A stretch of DNA of 64,000 bases from Panax quinquefolius (lineage: Eukaryota > Streptophyta > Magnoliopsida > Apiales > Araliaceae): NCBI GenBank assembly GCA_020205615.1, contig CM035160.1:5558437-5622436 (forward strand). Direction: 5' to 3'. This document shows positions 10,306 through 24,481 of the stretch, piece after piece. The translations under genes and the position numbers were made by a program. Position 1 is the stretch's first letter. Each line of letters opens with the position of its first letter. The notes under the pieces are model-generated. The model worked only from the letters and a program-made list of their open reading frames with translations, had not been told where the DNA came from and did not search any database.

Positions 10306-12888
10306 ATCTCCCTCCTTATGAAATTTAAGCCTCGAAATTTACGTGACGTACTAGTATCTTAGAAACGGTGAGGATACATTGACCTCACTTCAAATTCTAA
10401 CCTCGAGGTATAACCTTTGAGTGTCGAATATAATCATTCTTATCCAAGATTTTAACACGATCTCCTCATACGTTAAATCATCCGCTATCTCGTCCGGTTC
10501 TAAATTAATAATGTGGTTCGGTCATCCATATTTACGTAACATTGATACGTTAAAAAAGTTCGAACACGCACATACTTGGCGGTAAAATGAGTCTATAGGC
10601 CACGCCCTACTTCATCGAGGATTTCAAATGGGCCAATTAAATCGAAGGTTGAGATTTCCTCTTCAAAGAACTCTTGCTTCAGAATAACGCCTCTTGAACC
10701 TTCTTCTTCACATTCATCGATTCGGTGTATGTAGCTTGAACGTCTTTAACTTTATCGATTAAAATCAATTTTACTAGTATATTCGTTATCTTCACGTGGG
10801 TCCCTAGAGTCTTTAACTCTATCTTCATCATTTGCAAGTTATACGAAATGAGCCTTTATGTTAACAACATCGCACTTGTAAACGCATACGATCTTCTACT
10901 CAACACGTCAGCTACCACGGTCGCTCTTCCACGATGATATTGAATGGTACGATCGTAATCTTCAATAGCTCGAGTCAACCTCTTTGGCGCATTATACATT
11001 CGTTTTAGTTGAAGAAATATTTGAGGGTTTTAGAAATGAGTTTTGTACTGGGGTCAATTCAAAATTCGATTTCACGCTCTAGGGGTAGGCTAAGAAGTCT
11101 TCAAGAATACGTAAGGAAATTTATTAACAATAGAAATATCATTCAAAACTATGACTCTCATCCAAGACTTGGGTAACACGTCACATTGATACCTATCAAC
11201 TTGTCATCGTCATCCACAGCGTCGCCTACAGAAAATCTGGCTTTGGTGCATTCCACACAAGGAAGTCAACAACGAAAGGACCGGGGCTCTTTACTTATGG
11301 CTTGATATGACCATTATTGACTTTAGTGATTTGGTTGCTTGAAATCGCATAACAGGTTGGTTAGGAATATGAAAGCTAACAACCTGACGAATAGCATGAT
11401 GAGTAGTTAACCAATCGATTCCTAAAATCACATCAAAGGCAAGTATTTTCAAAGAGACAAGATCGACACGTAACGTGAAAGTGTTGATTTGAACAAGATT
11501 TATAAATAGTGGAGGTAACGAAGGTTTCTCTCAACTGAGTTTCAACAGATAAATCAAAATCTAACTTCTCCGGAGTTAAATTCAAACATTGAACACAACT
11601 AGGTAAAATAAAAGAGTAAGTAGAACCGGTATCTAACAAGGTATAGACTTTGCAAGAGTTTATGACTAATATACCCGTGATAATTTTATTCAGGTTCCTC
11701 GTCACGAAAAAAAATGCTCTCTCTTAAACTACCGGCTTTGGCTTGTCTAGGACATCATTTGGCATCACTATCCCAAATTGAATTGACTTCACCATACGAC
11801 AAAAATCGAGCTAGGTGACCTTCTCTTCGCAATTAAAACATGTTTTGGATTCTTTGCGTCATGATTTGACGGATTGTCCCTCCCCGTCGCATTTGAAAAC
11901 ATACTGACGGTGGTCGTTCTTCTTCCTTTGAAACGGTCTTTGGTGCTTGAAGCGTCTTTACGTCATTGTTGAACCTTCTCTTCTTGAAATGTCTATTCTT
12001 ATTGTTTTGGCCATGATTACCACCGAAGTGGTTACCATTTCTAGCATGTTGATTCCCTCCATACTTATTGTCACCGCTTTGATGTCTGTTATAACCGGTA
12101 TTATCATTTTTTCGGCTCCTCTCTTTTGGTTTGGTTGACTCATTATCGCACTCCAATAACTGAACCTTATTAACAACATCTGAATACAAACATAGTTTAT
12201 GAGAGATAAGATATTGACGTATCTCCGGCTTCAAACCTCTTAGAAACATTCGCGTCATTCTCCCTTCATTATTAACCAAATGGGACGCAAATTAGGACAA
12301 CTCTGCAAACTTGGCTTCGTACTGCGACACAGTCATGTTGTTTTGCTCCAACTTGATAAATTCCACCTCCTTCATGTGACGAATACTTTTGGGAAAGTAC
12401 TTGTCGTTGAATGACTCTTGGAACTTCTCCCACGACATCTTGAAAGGTCAGTCAGAGTGCGTTTACTGATTCCCACCAAAGATCTCGCCTCTTCACGCAA
12501 CATAAAGGTGGCAAAAAGAACCTTTTGCTTCTCGAAGCATCCCAAGACATCAAATATCTTGGTGATCTGCTTTAACCACGTCACCGCCTTAAGTGGTTCT
12601 GGTTTTCCCAAAAACTCTGGTGGTCCCAGCTCCTTGAATTGCTTAGCGGTGACCAACCGTGGGTTGCCATTGTTTCCTCCTGCATTATGAAAAGGAGCCG
12701 TCTTACTTTGATGTTGCATGAATTCTAAAAAGCTCTTAAACGTATCAGTCGTTCATTAATTGATCAAGATTGTTGTTGTTTACGGAAGGATTATCGCCAT
12801 CCTGTTGCACATTGTCCTAATTATTGATCTATGGAGACTCAACGGTCTCCTGTGCTCCATTGCTACTCTCAACATTCTCGGATGCCAT
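10306..12888 (-). pseudogene. Degraded family-2 gypsy internal region (gag, protease, RT/IN remnants)
   Basis: Read from 12,888 downward this is a gag start (ATG at 12,888, soon frameshifted). The gag core at 12,719-12,372 has the motif KQFKELGPPEFLGKP, and more gag with a basic, Asn/Gly-rich tail follows to 11,833. A protease remnant with LLDTGSTYSFI is at about 11,640-11,590. The RT and RNase H core is missing: near 11,025 sequence matching 17,290 joins sequence matching 18,365. The integrase core is also missing, with a junction near 10,670. The C-terminal pol end lies just before 10,306. The region is 2.6 kb against 4.8 kb in the intact-layout element next to it. Many frameshifts make it non-coding. 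Confidence 0.75.
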
Positions 12889-12998
12889 TTTCAAACACTG
12901 CCACAAAACAAGGGTTAATTGACATGCAACATATTATCACTATACTCCGATGAGCCAATCAAATACCAAATAAACTTAGGTAGGTCATACTAATAAAG

Positions 12999-13003
12999 GA
13001 ATT
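12999..13003. repeat. Target-site duplication GAATT, left copy
   Basis: GAATT directly precedes the left terminus (TGTGACGCCCC on plus) of the complete minus-strand element. The same GAATT follows its right terminus at 23,027-23,031. A 5-bp duplication is what gypsy integrases make. Confidence 0.85.
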
Positions 13004-15623
13004 TGTGACGCCCCAAAATAGGTATACATCACCCATTCCGAGTTGTCAATACATGGTACGTAAACAACTACAACTTTATTATTACAACAAGAAAAGCGTG
13101 AGTTTGAATACAAATATTATCTTCTGCATAATATCTATACTCAAATAAATCCTCATCACATTTATTGATACATTATTTTACAAAAATGGTGAGGACTACT
13201 AAACAATTCTTTCTAAAACCTTCATTCCATACCTCGACTGCACTCGCTTATATTCTCGCCTCTCCGAGAAGAAAAAATGGAACAAAAAGGAAAGGGGTGA
13301 GCTCAACTAGCCCAAGAAAGAATATTATGACTAAGATAATATACAACAAATTACCGTTAGTCTTCAACAGGAAAAATCTAATAGAATACAATAGACAACA
13401 AATTTTAAATCAATATTCAGTAGGGAAATAATAATTCATTAGAAGAGTTAAGTAGAGAATGCAAACTACTATCTTCTATGTATGAATTTAAAAGTTCATC
13501 GTCTATCTTTTATCCCTGTAACATCAATCAATATACATCTGGAATCAAATATTCATCTTTGCACTACGGCCAAAGATATTCTTCAGAAATCATTCATCTT
13601 TGCACTACAGGCCAAAGATATTCAATAATATCATCATTTAAGACTGAGGATGATGAAAAATATTTTTAAAGAAACGAATCCAGTGAAACAAAATGACAAG
13701 GATTAAGGATTAAGGATTCGTACTTTGTTTTATCCATGTTCAAAAATACCTCAAAAATAATCATAGTGGTGTAAAATTCAAGAATGATCAAAACATGGAT
13801 ACAATCAAAGCTAGTATCCAGAATAGATATTTTGGACAAAAAGAAGAAATTTTATTTTTCTATTGAATAGTCATCAGATATCGTGAATAGTCTTGAGATC
13901 GTAAATAAGTAACTCCGACACCAAAAGATAGAAATTTCCCAAAAAACATCTTCACGCTTCATAAATAGTACTTTCGTGAATAGTAACTCGTGAATAGTAA
14001 CTCATGAATAAGTAACCCATATGGAAAAGTTCCAAATTTGATAAAAGTTTCAACCAATATTTCAAAGATAATGATATTGAAGAAATAATATCATTTGAGA
14101 AGAAAATAACATCCTTACCTCGAAAGATTAAGTACTTCTAATTTGGAATCTACCGGTATAGTCTTTGAAGGAACTTGCACTCCTCTAACAATACTCAAAG
14201 TATACTCACAAGAATACGCTTTCGATATATCGAGAGAAAACTTGGGTTTACGGTGTGTTTTTCAATTCTAACCCAAGCACCTATTTATAGGAAAATCTTT
14301 AGAAACACCAAGTAGAAAATTGAATATAATATTAATATATTTTTCACATTTTCTTTAGCCCACCTTAGACAACTGATCTCAGCCCATTTGAATCACATGT
14401 GAGGCCAACTTAGTTGCAAAAAACGTTTTTCTCAAAATAATTAACTAAAACTCCTAAAATTAATTATTTGGAACTTCAATAATTCATAATAAATAGCCCT
14501 TTTATTAGAAAATTCAAATCTCATGAGTTTTTATAGGAAATTCAATTCTATACAACTTTGCGTAAGAAAGTTTTTCCAATTCCAAATGTAAATTGACTGA
14601 ATCCACAAACCAGACGATTTTACGGTATATAATCAAATTTCAGTCGATAAATGGGGTCCACCGACATGTTTAACATGTTTTAAATATTTATTGCAACAAA
14701 AATACTCTTCCTCCTCGTATACTCATATATCCCACATTCGTTGTAAAAATATCACCATTATTATATTATTATAATATAATAATATATTTAAATAAATTAT
14801 TTTATCGTAAAAGATAAAATTTCAATTTTCAACAATTGTCACATTAAAAATTTTCTCCATCTATATCCACATAAAATCAATATTTTCCTTATCATATGAA
14901 TCAATAATTAATTATTCACAAATAATATTACAAAATCACAATATTGACAACTGTGCGAGTTCCTGAAAGAGGGGGCTTTCGATAAGAATTTCTCCTTCTT
15001 GGCAGCATGATTAGGTGACCAAACCTCTCCTTAGATGTAACTTTCTAGACATTGCCAATAATGTTATCTAATAATATTATTCGAGATAATATGAATTATT
15101 GCTTCGATAATGAAAAATACTTGTGTAATGACAATTATCAAAACAACAAAGAATATAAAATATCAACGCAAAGAATTATTAAATCAATAAAATACTTGAG
15201 CAGAATTACTTTAACCATTATTGAGTAGTGCCTTCACGTAAGAATAAATAATTGGTTCAATACCGTGGTGCTTCTTGTGTTTTAACCACCGAGTATTTTA
15301 ACAAAGATTAATACTGAATAACTACAACAGATTATTTTTAAACAACTTATATTTGTCATTTTTCTTCATCCAATCGCTTTCCATGAGGTCCACACATGGT
15401 CATACTACCGCAAATGCATTTAATATTCCCCGACAAAGATTTAATATTCCACGACCAAACGAATATTCCCCGACAACAATGAATATTTTATAACCACTTG
15501 CTTATTTTGAAATATTTGCGTATTTTACCCCTAACTATCCACATTAATCAAATCAACCCTTACTATTTCAAAATAATAAATAGAGAAAATTAAATTTCAT
15601 TAATAAAAAGTTGGGGTCTTACA
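13004..15623 (-). mobile_element. 3' LTR of the complete family-1 element
   Basis: On the minus strand it runs from TGTAAGACCCC at 15,623 to GGGGCGTCACA at 13,004 (2.62 kb). It carries two ATCTTTGCACTACGGCCAAAG hairpin units at about 13,550-13,620 and the TTCAYGAGTTA repeats at about 13,880-14,010. Its partner LTR is at 20,393-23,026. Confidence 0.85.
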
Positions 15624-18600
15624 ACCTCCTCCTTATGAAATTTCGTCCTCGAAATTGGCGTGACGATACACAGTGTTTTGAAAGGTGAGGATACCTCGCT
15701 TTCATTTCCGTTTCCAATTCCCAGGTCATTTCCTCTATAGCATGATTCCTCCACAAAACTTTAACTTATGGTATGACCTTTGCGCGTAGGACATGCTCCT
15801 TCCTATCCAAGATCTTGACAGTACCTCCTTATATCGTTAAGTCTTGGTATCTCGTCCTGGTTCTAACTCTATAACGTGATTCGGTCTTTCACATATTTAC
15901 GAAGTACGAGATATGTGAAACACATTATGAACACGAGACATACTTTCGAGGTAACGCGAGTCTATAGGCTACATTTCCTACTCGGTCAAGAATTTGAAAT
16001 GGACCAATAAATCGTGGATTGAGCTTTCCTCTCTTCCCAAATCTTGTAACTCCCTTCCATGGAAAGAATTCATGAACAATACATGATCCCTACACTAAAT
16101 TCCACGTCCTTTCGATGAAGATCCGCATAACTCATTTTATCGATCTTGTGCCATTTGTATACGTTGTCGAATCATTTGGATCTTTTTCGTAGTCATAATA
16201 CATACAACTTCGGGTCCCAACGGTTGCTTCACCCACCTCGTCCCCAACATAATTGGAGAGCGACACTTTCGTCCATATAATGCTTCAAATGGAGACACAC
16301 CTATACTTTGCTCGATAATCGTTGTTGTAAGAGAATTCCACCAATGGTAAATACTTATCCCAACCGCCTCAAGTCTCAGGACACGAGTCTTAATAAATCT
16401 TCAAGAGTTTGAATAGTCCTTTCGATTATCCGTCTGTTTGAGGATGGTATGCCGAATCTGAATCGTAAATCGCGCCCATAGCTTTTTGCAAGCTAACCCA
16501 AAATCTTGAAATGAATCTTGGGTCACGATCCAAACTATGGATACAGTATGCCATGCAACCTCACAATCTCATTCACGTACATACTAAGCAAGACGTTCAA
16601 GGAATAAGTCTCCGTGTCGGCAAGAAAAACGAAAGCGGACTTGGTTAATCTATCGACAATAACCCAAATAGCATTGATGCCTTGAGAAACCGTAGGAAGA
16701 CCCGTAACGAAATCCATGGTAATGTGTTCCCACTTCCCATTTCGAATCTCAAGTGGTTGCAACGGACCCTTAGGTACCGATATGCTCGCTTTTACACGCC
16801 GACAAGTTAAACACATTGAGATAAACTTTGCAATCTCTCTCTTCATATTGTTCCACCAAAATGTATGTCAAGATCACGATACATTTTAGTACTTCCGTGA
16901 TGGATTGCAAATGGTGTATTGTGTGCCTCCATCATAATCTTGTACTTCAAATCGAGTTCATTAGAACACAAAGTCTGAGAGTGGACTCAAGTATTCCTTC
17001 TTCATCAATTCTCGCTTAGGAATAGCTCCTTCTTGTATTTTCTTCTTCATACGCATCGCCTCCGGCCTGGTGGGCTTGAGCAACCTTAACTTTTTCTATT
17101 AAAGTTGGCTCTATCGTATATTTGACATCATCGCACTCGTTCGTGATATGATCTTCTACTCAACGCCAATTTTACCACGTTGCTTTTCCGGGATGGTATT
17201 GAATAGTGTGGTCGTAGTCTTTCAATAGCTCGAGCCAACGTCATTGCCGCGTGTTGAGTTCTTTTTGAGTGAAGAAATATTTAAGGCTTTTATGGTGCGA
17301 ATATATCTCCACTTTCTCCCCATATAGATAGTGGCTCCATATCTTTAATAAAAAATGATCTGCCGCTAACTCTAGATCACGGTAGGATAATTCCTCTCAT
17401 ACTCTTTAAGTTGTCGCGAGGCATAAAGCTATGACTTTCCCACGTTGCATGAGAACACATCCTAACCCTTTGCACAAGCATCATTGAGATAACAAATCCA
17501 TCCAAACCGGATGGTATTGTTAGAAAAGTCTTTGAAATAAGTCTCCTCTTAAGCTCTTGAAACTTTTCTCGCGTTCTTCGCTCCAAACGAATTTTGTATC
17601 CTTCCGAAGTTAGCCGAGTTAATGGAGTAGCAATTCGAGAAAACCCTTCCACGAATCTCCGATAATAACCAAATAAGCCCAAAAGCTACGTACTTGATCC
17701 ACCGACTTCTACCGCTCCCAACTTTGTATTGCTTCAATCTTGGCGGATCAACAGATACTCCATGTTTCGACACCACGCGCCCAAGGAATGCTACTTCCTC
17801 GCCGTAACTCGCATTTCTTCAATTTGGCATATAGTTTGTTTTCACGAAGCCTTTGGAGTACCAAATTTCAAATGGTGCTCATTATCTTCACGACTTTTGG
17901 AATATATGAGGATGTCATCAATAAAAACAACAACGAATCGATCCAAATATTCCTTGAATACTCGGTTCATCATATCCATGAAAGCCAGCAGGAGCATTAG
18001 TCAATCCGAAAGACATGACTAAGAATTCATAATGCACATCTGAGGTTCTAAAGGCAATCTTTGGAATATCCTCGCCTAATCTTCACCGATGATATCCGTA
18101 ATCGAAGATCGATTTTTGAAAAGAATTGCCCCTCTTGAATCGGTCAAACAAGTCATCAATACGAGGTAGAGGATACCTATTCTTGATGGTGACATGGTTC
18201 AATTCCGATAGTCAATACAAAAGTCGCATACTCCCGCCTTTCTTCTTTACTGAATAAAACAGAGCACCCCAAGGAGATGTCTTAGAATCGAATGAAACCG
18301 ATGTCCAACAATTCACTGTAGTTGGACCTTTAACTCCCCGAAGTTCAATAGAGCCATTCGATATGGGGTTTTAGAAATGGGCTTTGTACCGGTTCAAGAT
18401 CAATAAAGAATTCAACTTCACGTTACGGGGTAGACCGGAAGTTCTTCAGAAATCGTCGGAAAGTCAATAACAACAGAATATTATTCAAATTTGACGTGTC
18501 TTTATTCAAATCAATAATATGGGCTAAGAAAGCTTGACATCCGCTTTTCAATAAACGAATAAATTATGATTAGATATGACGTTGATTGATTTTAATGGTT

Positions 18601-20392
18601 TAGTTGCTTGAATTCGTCTACAACAGGTTGGTTAGGAATATGAAAACTAACAACCTTACGAAAATAATCAATTTGGCATGATGAGTAGTTAACCAATCAA
18701 TCCAAAATCACATCAAAACAAGTATCTTTAAAGAGATAAGGTCAACGGTAAGGTAATGGTGCCAACTTGAATCAAACAAGATTTATAAACAGTGGATGTG
18801 ATGAAAGTTTCTCTAACGGAGTTTCCACAGATAGGTCAAAGTCTAATTTCTCCTGAGTCAAGTTTAAACGTTGAGCACAAGCGGGAGAGATAAATGAATG
18901 GGTAACCGCAGACCGGTATCAAGTAAGGTATAAACTTCGCAAGAATTTATAAATAAACTTACCCGTGATCACCTCGTTTGGGTTCTCACATTTTGACCAA
19001 TCACAACAAACGCTTCTTCCGGAATCGTTGACTTTGACTTTTCTCGACGATCTTTTGAGTCACCGTCCCCATTGAACTAGGTTTCGCTTCTGCATAATCT
19101 CTCGAAGCGATATGTCCTTCCTTTCCACAATTATAGCTTACCTTGAATCGTTGTGGACGATTTTGGATGATATGTCCCTCTCTTTCCGCATTTATAGCAT
19201 ATAATGGGTGGTCGTTTCCTCCCTTAGAACTAGTTCTTTTGGCCGACCGCTGTCTTCACATAGTCGTTGTTAAATCTCCTCTTTTTAAATCTCCTCCTCG
19301 ACTCGCTTCTTCCATTTTTTCATAGCCATGTGATTACCACCAGAGTGGTTACCATTTTGTCCGTCTCTGCTTTTCTCCATTGGTTATCATTATTACGCTG
19401 ATCGCTATCTCTACGTACGATCCACGGTTATGGTCCCTCGAGTTGATCGTACTTCGTTATCTCGCTTTCTAATAATTGAGCCCTATTTACAACATCTGAA
19501 TATAGAGAAAGTTTATGAGAAATGAGATATCGACGTATCTTAAGGTTTCAAACCTCTAAGAAACATCTGCGTCATCGTTCCTCATTCTCCACCAAATGAG
19601 GTCTGAACACTGGATAACTCTGCAAACTTTGCCTCGTCTTCGAGACACACCGTCGTGTTGTTTTGTTCTAATCTGATGAACTCCACTTCCTTCATATAGC
19701 ATTTAACACTTTCGGAAAGTATTTGTCATTAAATAGTTTCAAACGCTTCCCAAGACATCTTTGAGTGCGGTGGATGGAGTACGCTTCCTGCAGACTCCCA
19801 CCAATGAATCTGCTTCGCCATGGAACATAAAGGTGGCGAATGGAACCTTCGTTCTCCGCATCCCAAGACATCGAATATCTTGGTAATTTGCTTGACCCAT
19901 GTTTCCGCCATGATCGGATCTGGCTTTCCCTTAAATTCTGGTGGTCCCAACTCTTTGAATTGCTTGGCTGTGACAACCCGTGAATTGCTATCATTTCCTC
20001 CTGTATTTTGAACACGAGTCTCCCTCGTCTGATTTTGCATGAACTGCAAAAAGCTTCTAAACATCCCCTCGTTCATCATCTCGCTTTCAAGTAGTGTTGT
20101 TCACGGGAGGAACATTGCCACCACTGTTGCGTTCTCCCTCGTTGGTGAGTCTGAGCGTCTCCACTCGGTCTCATTTCCATTGTTAATATTCTCAATCGAC
20201 ATTCTCAAATATTGTCATAAAACAAGGGTTAATTAAGGAAATCAATATATCACATAATATCCCTATATAATTGACCAACTAACAAATAAGCTTAGGTAGG
20301 TAGGACACACTTAGCGAAGGATTTACCTCTCTCCTCTCTAGTTCATTCCCCGATCTCTCGCCAGAGATCATATCCTAAGCTACGATACCAAC
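15624..20392 (-). pseudogene. gag-pol region of the complete family-1 element, frameshifted
   Basis: Read downward: gag starts at 20,202. The gag core at 20,079-19,730 has the motif KQFKELGPPEFKGKP, and two CCHC zinc-knuckle remnants lie at about 19,205-19,080. Protease (LLDTG) is near 18,930. Reverse transcriptase is at 17,700-18,470, with the CIDYREL block near 18,215 and FIDD near 17,920. RNase H is at about 17,200-17,560. Integrase is at about 16,000-17,010, with CLTC near 16,800 and MDFVTGLPT near 16,710. The C-terminal region is at 15,660-15,930. The layout is that of a standard gypsy polyprotein, but the frame breaks repeatedly, so no full protein is encoded in the sequence as given. 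Confidence 0.85.
20379..20391 (-). other. Primer-binding site of the complete family-1 element
   Basis: On the minus strand TTGGTATCGTAGCTTAGG follows the 5' LTR end. It resembles TGGTATCAGAGC, the complement of initiator tRNA-Met used by many plant gypsy elements, with a small change in the middle. Confidence 0.7.
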
Positions 20393-23026
20393 CGTGGCGC
20401 CCCCCAAAATAGGTATACATCACCCATTCTCGAGTTGTCGATACATGGTACGAAACAACTACAACTTTATTATTACAACAATAAACTGTGAGTTTGAATA
20501 CAAATATTATCTTCAGACAATATCTATACTCAAATAAATCCTCATCATATTTATTGATACATTATTTTACAAAATGGTGAGGGACTACTAAACAATTCTT
20601 TCTAAAACCTTCATTCCATACCCCGACTGCATCTTTCGCTATATTCTCGCCTCCCGAGAAGAAAAATGGAACAAAAAGGAAAAGGGTGAGCTCAACTAGC
20701 CCAAAGAAAGAATATTATGACTAAGATAATATACAACAAATTACCGTTAGTCTTCAACAGGAAAAATCTAATAGAATACAATAGACAACAAATTTTAAAT
20801 CAATATTCGCAATGAAATAATAATTCATTAGAAGAGTTAAGTAGAGAATGCAAACTACTATCTTCTATGTATGAATTTAAAAGTTCATCGCTCTATCTTT
20901 TATCCTGTAACATCAATCAATATACATCTTTAATCAAATATTCATCTTTTTTGCACTACAGCCAAAGATATTCTTCAAAATCATTCATCTTTTGCACTAC
21001 TGAAAGCCAAAGATATTCAATAATATCATCATTTAAAGACCGAGGATGATGAAAACTATTTTAAAGAAACGAATCCAATGAAATGAAATGACAAGGATTA
21101 AGGATTAAGGATTAAGTACTTTGTTTTATCCATGTTCAAAATACCTCAAAAATAATCATAGTGGTGTAAAATTCAAGAATGATCAAAACATAGATACAAT
21201 CAAAGCTAGTATCCGAATAGATATTTTGGACAAAAAGAAGAAATTTTATTTTTAAATGAATAGTCAAGATATCGTGAATAGTGTCGTCGATATCGTGAAT
21301 AAGTAACTCAACACCAAAAGATAGAAATTTCCCAAAAAAAAACATCTTCACGCTTTACTTGAATAGTACTTTCGTGAATAGTAACTCGTGAATAATAACT
21401 CATGAATAGTAACCCCAAGCATGGAAAAGTTCCAAATTTGATAAAAGTTTCAACCAATATTTCAAAGATAATGATATTGAAGAAATAATATCATTTGAGA
21501 AGAAAATAACATCCACTTACCTCGAAAGATTAGTATTTCTAAATGGAATCTGAGAGTATAGTCTTTGAAGGAAATTACAATCTAACAATACTCAAAGTAT
21601 ACTCACAAGAATACGCTCAATATATCGAGAGAGAAATAGAGAAAACTTCAGCTTTACGGTGTTTTTCAATTCTAACCCAAGCACCTTATTTATAGGAAAA
21701 TGCTTAGAACACAAAAGTAGAAAATTAAATATAATATTAATATATTTTTTCACATTTTCTTTAGCCCACCTTAGACAACTGATCTCAGCCCATTTGAATC
21801 ACATGTGAGACCAACTTAGTTGCAAAAAACGTTTTTCTCAAAATAATTAACTAAAACTCCCAAAAATTAATTATTTGAAACTTCAATAATTCATAATAAA
21901 TAGCCCTTTTATCGGAAAAATTCAAATCTTGCGAGTTTTATAGGAAATTCAATTCTATACAACTTTGCAGAAGAAAGTTTTTCCTAATTCCAAATGAAAT
22001 TGGCCAAAAATCCACAAACCAGGCGATTTTAAATTTATAATCAAATTTCACTCGATAAATGGGGTCCACCGACATGTTTAACATGTTTTAAATATTTATT
22101 GCAACAAAAAAATACTCTTCCTCCTCAGATACTCATATATCCCACATTCGTTGTAAAAATATCACCATTATTATATTATTATAATATAATAATATATTTA
22201 AATAAATTATTTTATCATAAAAGATAAAATTTCAATTTTCAACAATTGTCACATTAAAAATTTTCTCCATCTATATCCACATAAAATCAATATTTTCCTT
22301 ATCATATGAATCAATAATTAATTATTCACAAATAATATTACAAAATCACAATATTAACAACCAGAGGTGTTCCTGGAAAGATGGGGCTTTCAATAAAATT
22401 TCTCTCTTCTTGGCAAGCAATTAGGTGACCAAACCTCTCCTTAGATGAACTTTCTAGACATTGCCAATAATGTTATCTAATAATATTATTCAGATAATAT
22501 GAATTATTGCTTGATAATGAAAAATCTTGTGTAATGACAATTATTAAAACAACAAAGAATATAAAATATCAACGCAGCAATTATTAAATCAATAAAATCT
22601 TCAATAAGAATTATCGTAACCATTATTGAGTAGTGCCTTCTTACGTAAGAATCAATAATTGGTGCAATACTGGTATCTTATTGTGTTTTAACCAATTTAG
22701 TATTTTAACAAAGATAATCTGTAATAACTACACTGCTATTTTTTTAAACAACTTATATTTGTCGCTTTTCTTCATCCAATCGCTTTCACATTATGGGGTC
22801 CACATATGGTTTATACCGTCGCATTTAATATTCCCACAAGATTTAATATTCCACGACCAAACGAATATTCCCGAAATAACAATGAATATTTTATAACCAC
22901 TTGCTTATTTTGAAATATTTGCGTATTTTACCCCTAACTATCCACATTAATCAAATCAACCCTTACTATTTCAAAATAATAAATAGAGAAAATTAAATTT
23001 CATTAATAATAAGTTGGGGTCTTACA
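20393..23026 (-). mobile_element. 5' LTR of the complete family-1 element
   Basis: On the minus strand it starts TGTAAGACCCC at 23,026 and ends near 20,393 (2.63 kb). The terminal CA appears as CG. It carries the same hairpin and tandem units as the other family-1 LTRs, and it forms the left arm of a large inverted duplication with 24,601-27,297. Confidence 0.85.
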
Positions 23027-24481
23027 GAATTCCCCGTTTCTCTCCTCCTAGTTCTAGTCTCACATCTTAGCCAGGGATCATATCCCTAAGCTTTGATACC
23101 AACTGTGACGTCCCAAAAATTATAATTATTAACACACTATTTCACATAATAGTGAGGACTACTAATGTTATCCTCTGGACCGTCACTCCGTTCCCCGACT
23201 AGTCCCTGCTATGTTCTCATTTCCTGAAGAGAACAGTGAAAGAAAGGGTGAGCTCAACTAGCCCAGTAAGAAATATTATGAATAAGATAGTGCAGAATAA
23301 TTTATCGTTAGCCTTCAACAATGTTAAACTGATAAAATATAATAAATATCAAGTTTAATTGCAGCGGAACAAGCAATCCATTAAAAGAGTCAAGTAGAGA
23401 ATGAAATCTACTATCTTTTATGATTTAAAATTTTTTTCATCACTTTTATCGCTGAGACTCAACTCAATAAATAATCCACATCATTAAATCATCCCTGCAC
23501 TGCAGGCCAAGGATATTCTTTAGTATCACGACCACGAATTATCAATGCACTACGTGCCAAAGATAATAGTGTTTTCATCAATGGTCCTGATCATGCCATA
23601 AAATAATTCATCTTTGCTCGCTTGGCCGAAGAGAATCCATAGCCATAATCATACCAAAAACTGTCCATCAATGCATTACGGGCCAATGAGGACTTTTAAT
23701 TTTCACATCATTTGTAACATTACGGGCCATGATTACAATCGTATAATCCCCTCGTCATAAATCATACCAAGTCCATCTATGCACTTCAAGCCACGATGAC
23801 TTTCAACATAATATAAAACATGAGGATGATGACAATGATATAAGAATTAAATAAAACAAGTTCAAAAATTAATTTATCCATGAACCAATAACATCCAAAT
23901 TGTCAACATGATACTGCTTTGTAGAGTAAAATCCAAGAATGTTCAAAAGAATATTTCCATGGAAAGATCTTTGGATGAAGCTTGAAATATCGAGGATATT
24001 CCACTAATTTCATGGAGTATAAAGTCAAAATTTTAATCAGTGAGTATAATACCGAATGGAATAACAAAAGATATCACCATGCATGCGGTACTTTGCATGT
24101 ATTTGGTTATTTCAACGAGAATAATAATAACGGAACCAAAGTCGTGTGAAATTCACACCGGCGAGATGTTCCAAATAATAATAAATACACTAATAATAAT
24201 TGATGGAACCAGTCCCACAGATAAAGACGCATAAGATATTCCGCCGAGAATAATAAAGACGGAATAATAAAAATGGAACCAGTCCCATGATATAAAGACG
24301 AGGATATTATATTCCGAGAATAATAAAGATGTAATAATAGAAGAATGTCACAAAGTATAGGGTAGCCCGCGTATATAGGTTATTCCAACAGAACAATAAA
24401 AAAAATAGAATAACAGAAGTTCTCTTCTTGAATACAAAAGAATAATATCCCTTACCGTAAAATAATACTTGATATAACTTC
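23027..24481 (-). mobile_element. Family-2 leader, primer-binding site and LTR 3' half
   Basis: On the minus strand, sequence from 24,478 down to about 23,105 matches the family-2 LTR at 7,689-8,670 and extends it to its true 3' end. Next come TTGGTATCAAAGCTTAGG (initiator-Met tRNA primer site, about 23,085-23,105) and a leader to 23,027, where the family-1 element begins. Repeated GCACTACG.GCC units are seen at 23,496, 23,547, 23,670 and 23,722. At 24,478 the LTR stops and is replaced by an inverted copy of its own 3' end. Confidence 0.75.

Larger units (their letters stand above)
13004..23026 (-). mobile_element. Complete family-1 Ty3/gypsy retrotransposon
   Basis: This is a minus-strand element of 10.0 kb: 5' LTR 20,393-23,026, internal region 15,624-20,392 and 3' LTR 13,004-15,623. 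It is bounded by a perfect 5-bp GAATT duplication. It has a tRNA-Met-type primer site, gag, protease, RT, RNase H, integrase, a C-terminal chromodomain-like part and a polypurine tract in the expected order. It inserted into the leader of a family-2 element between the primer site (23,075-23,105) and gag (12,888). The coding region contains frameshifts as given here, so the element looks non-autonomous. Some breaks could be consensus errors, because copies differ by many 1-2-base indels. Confidence 0.88.
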
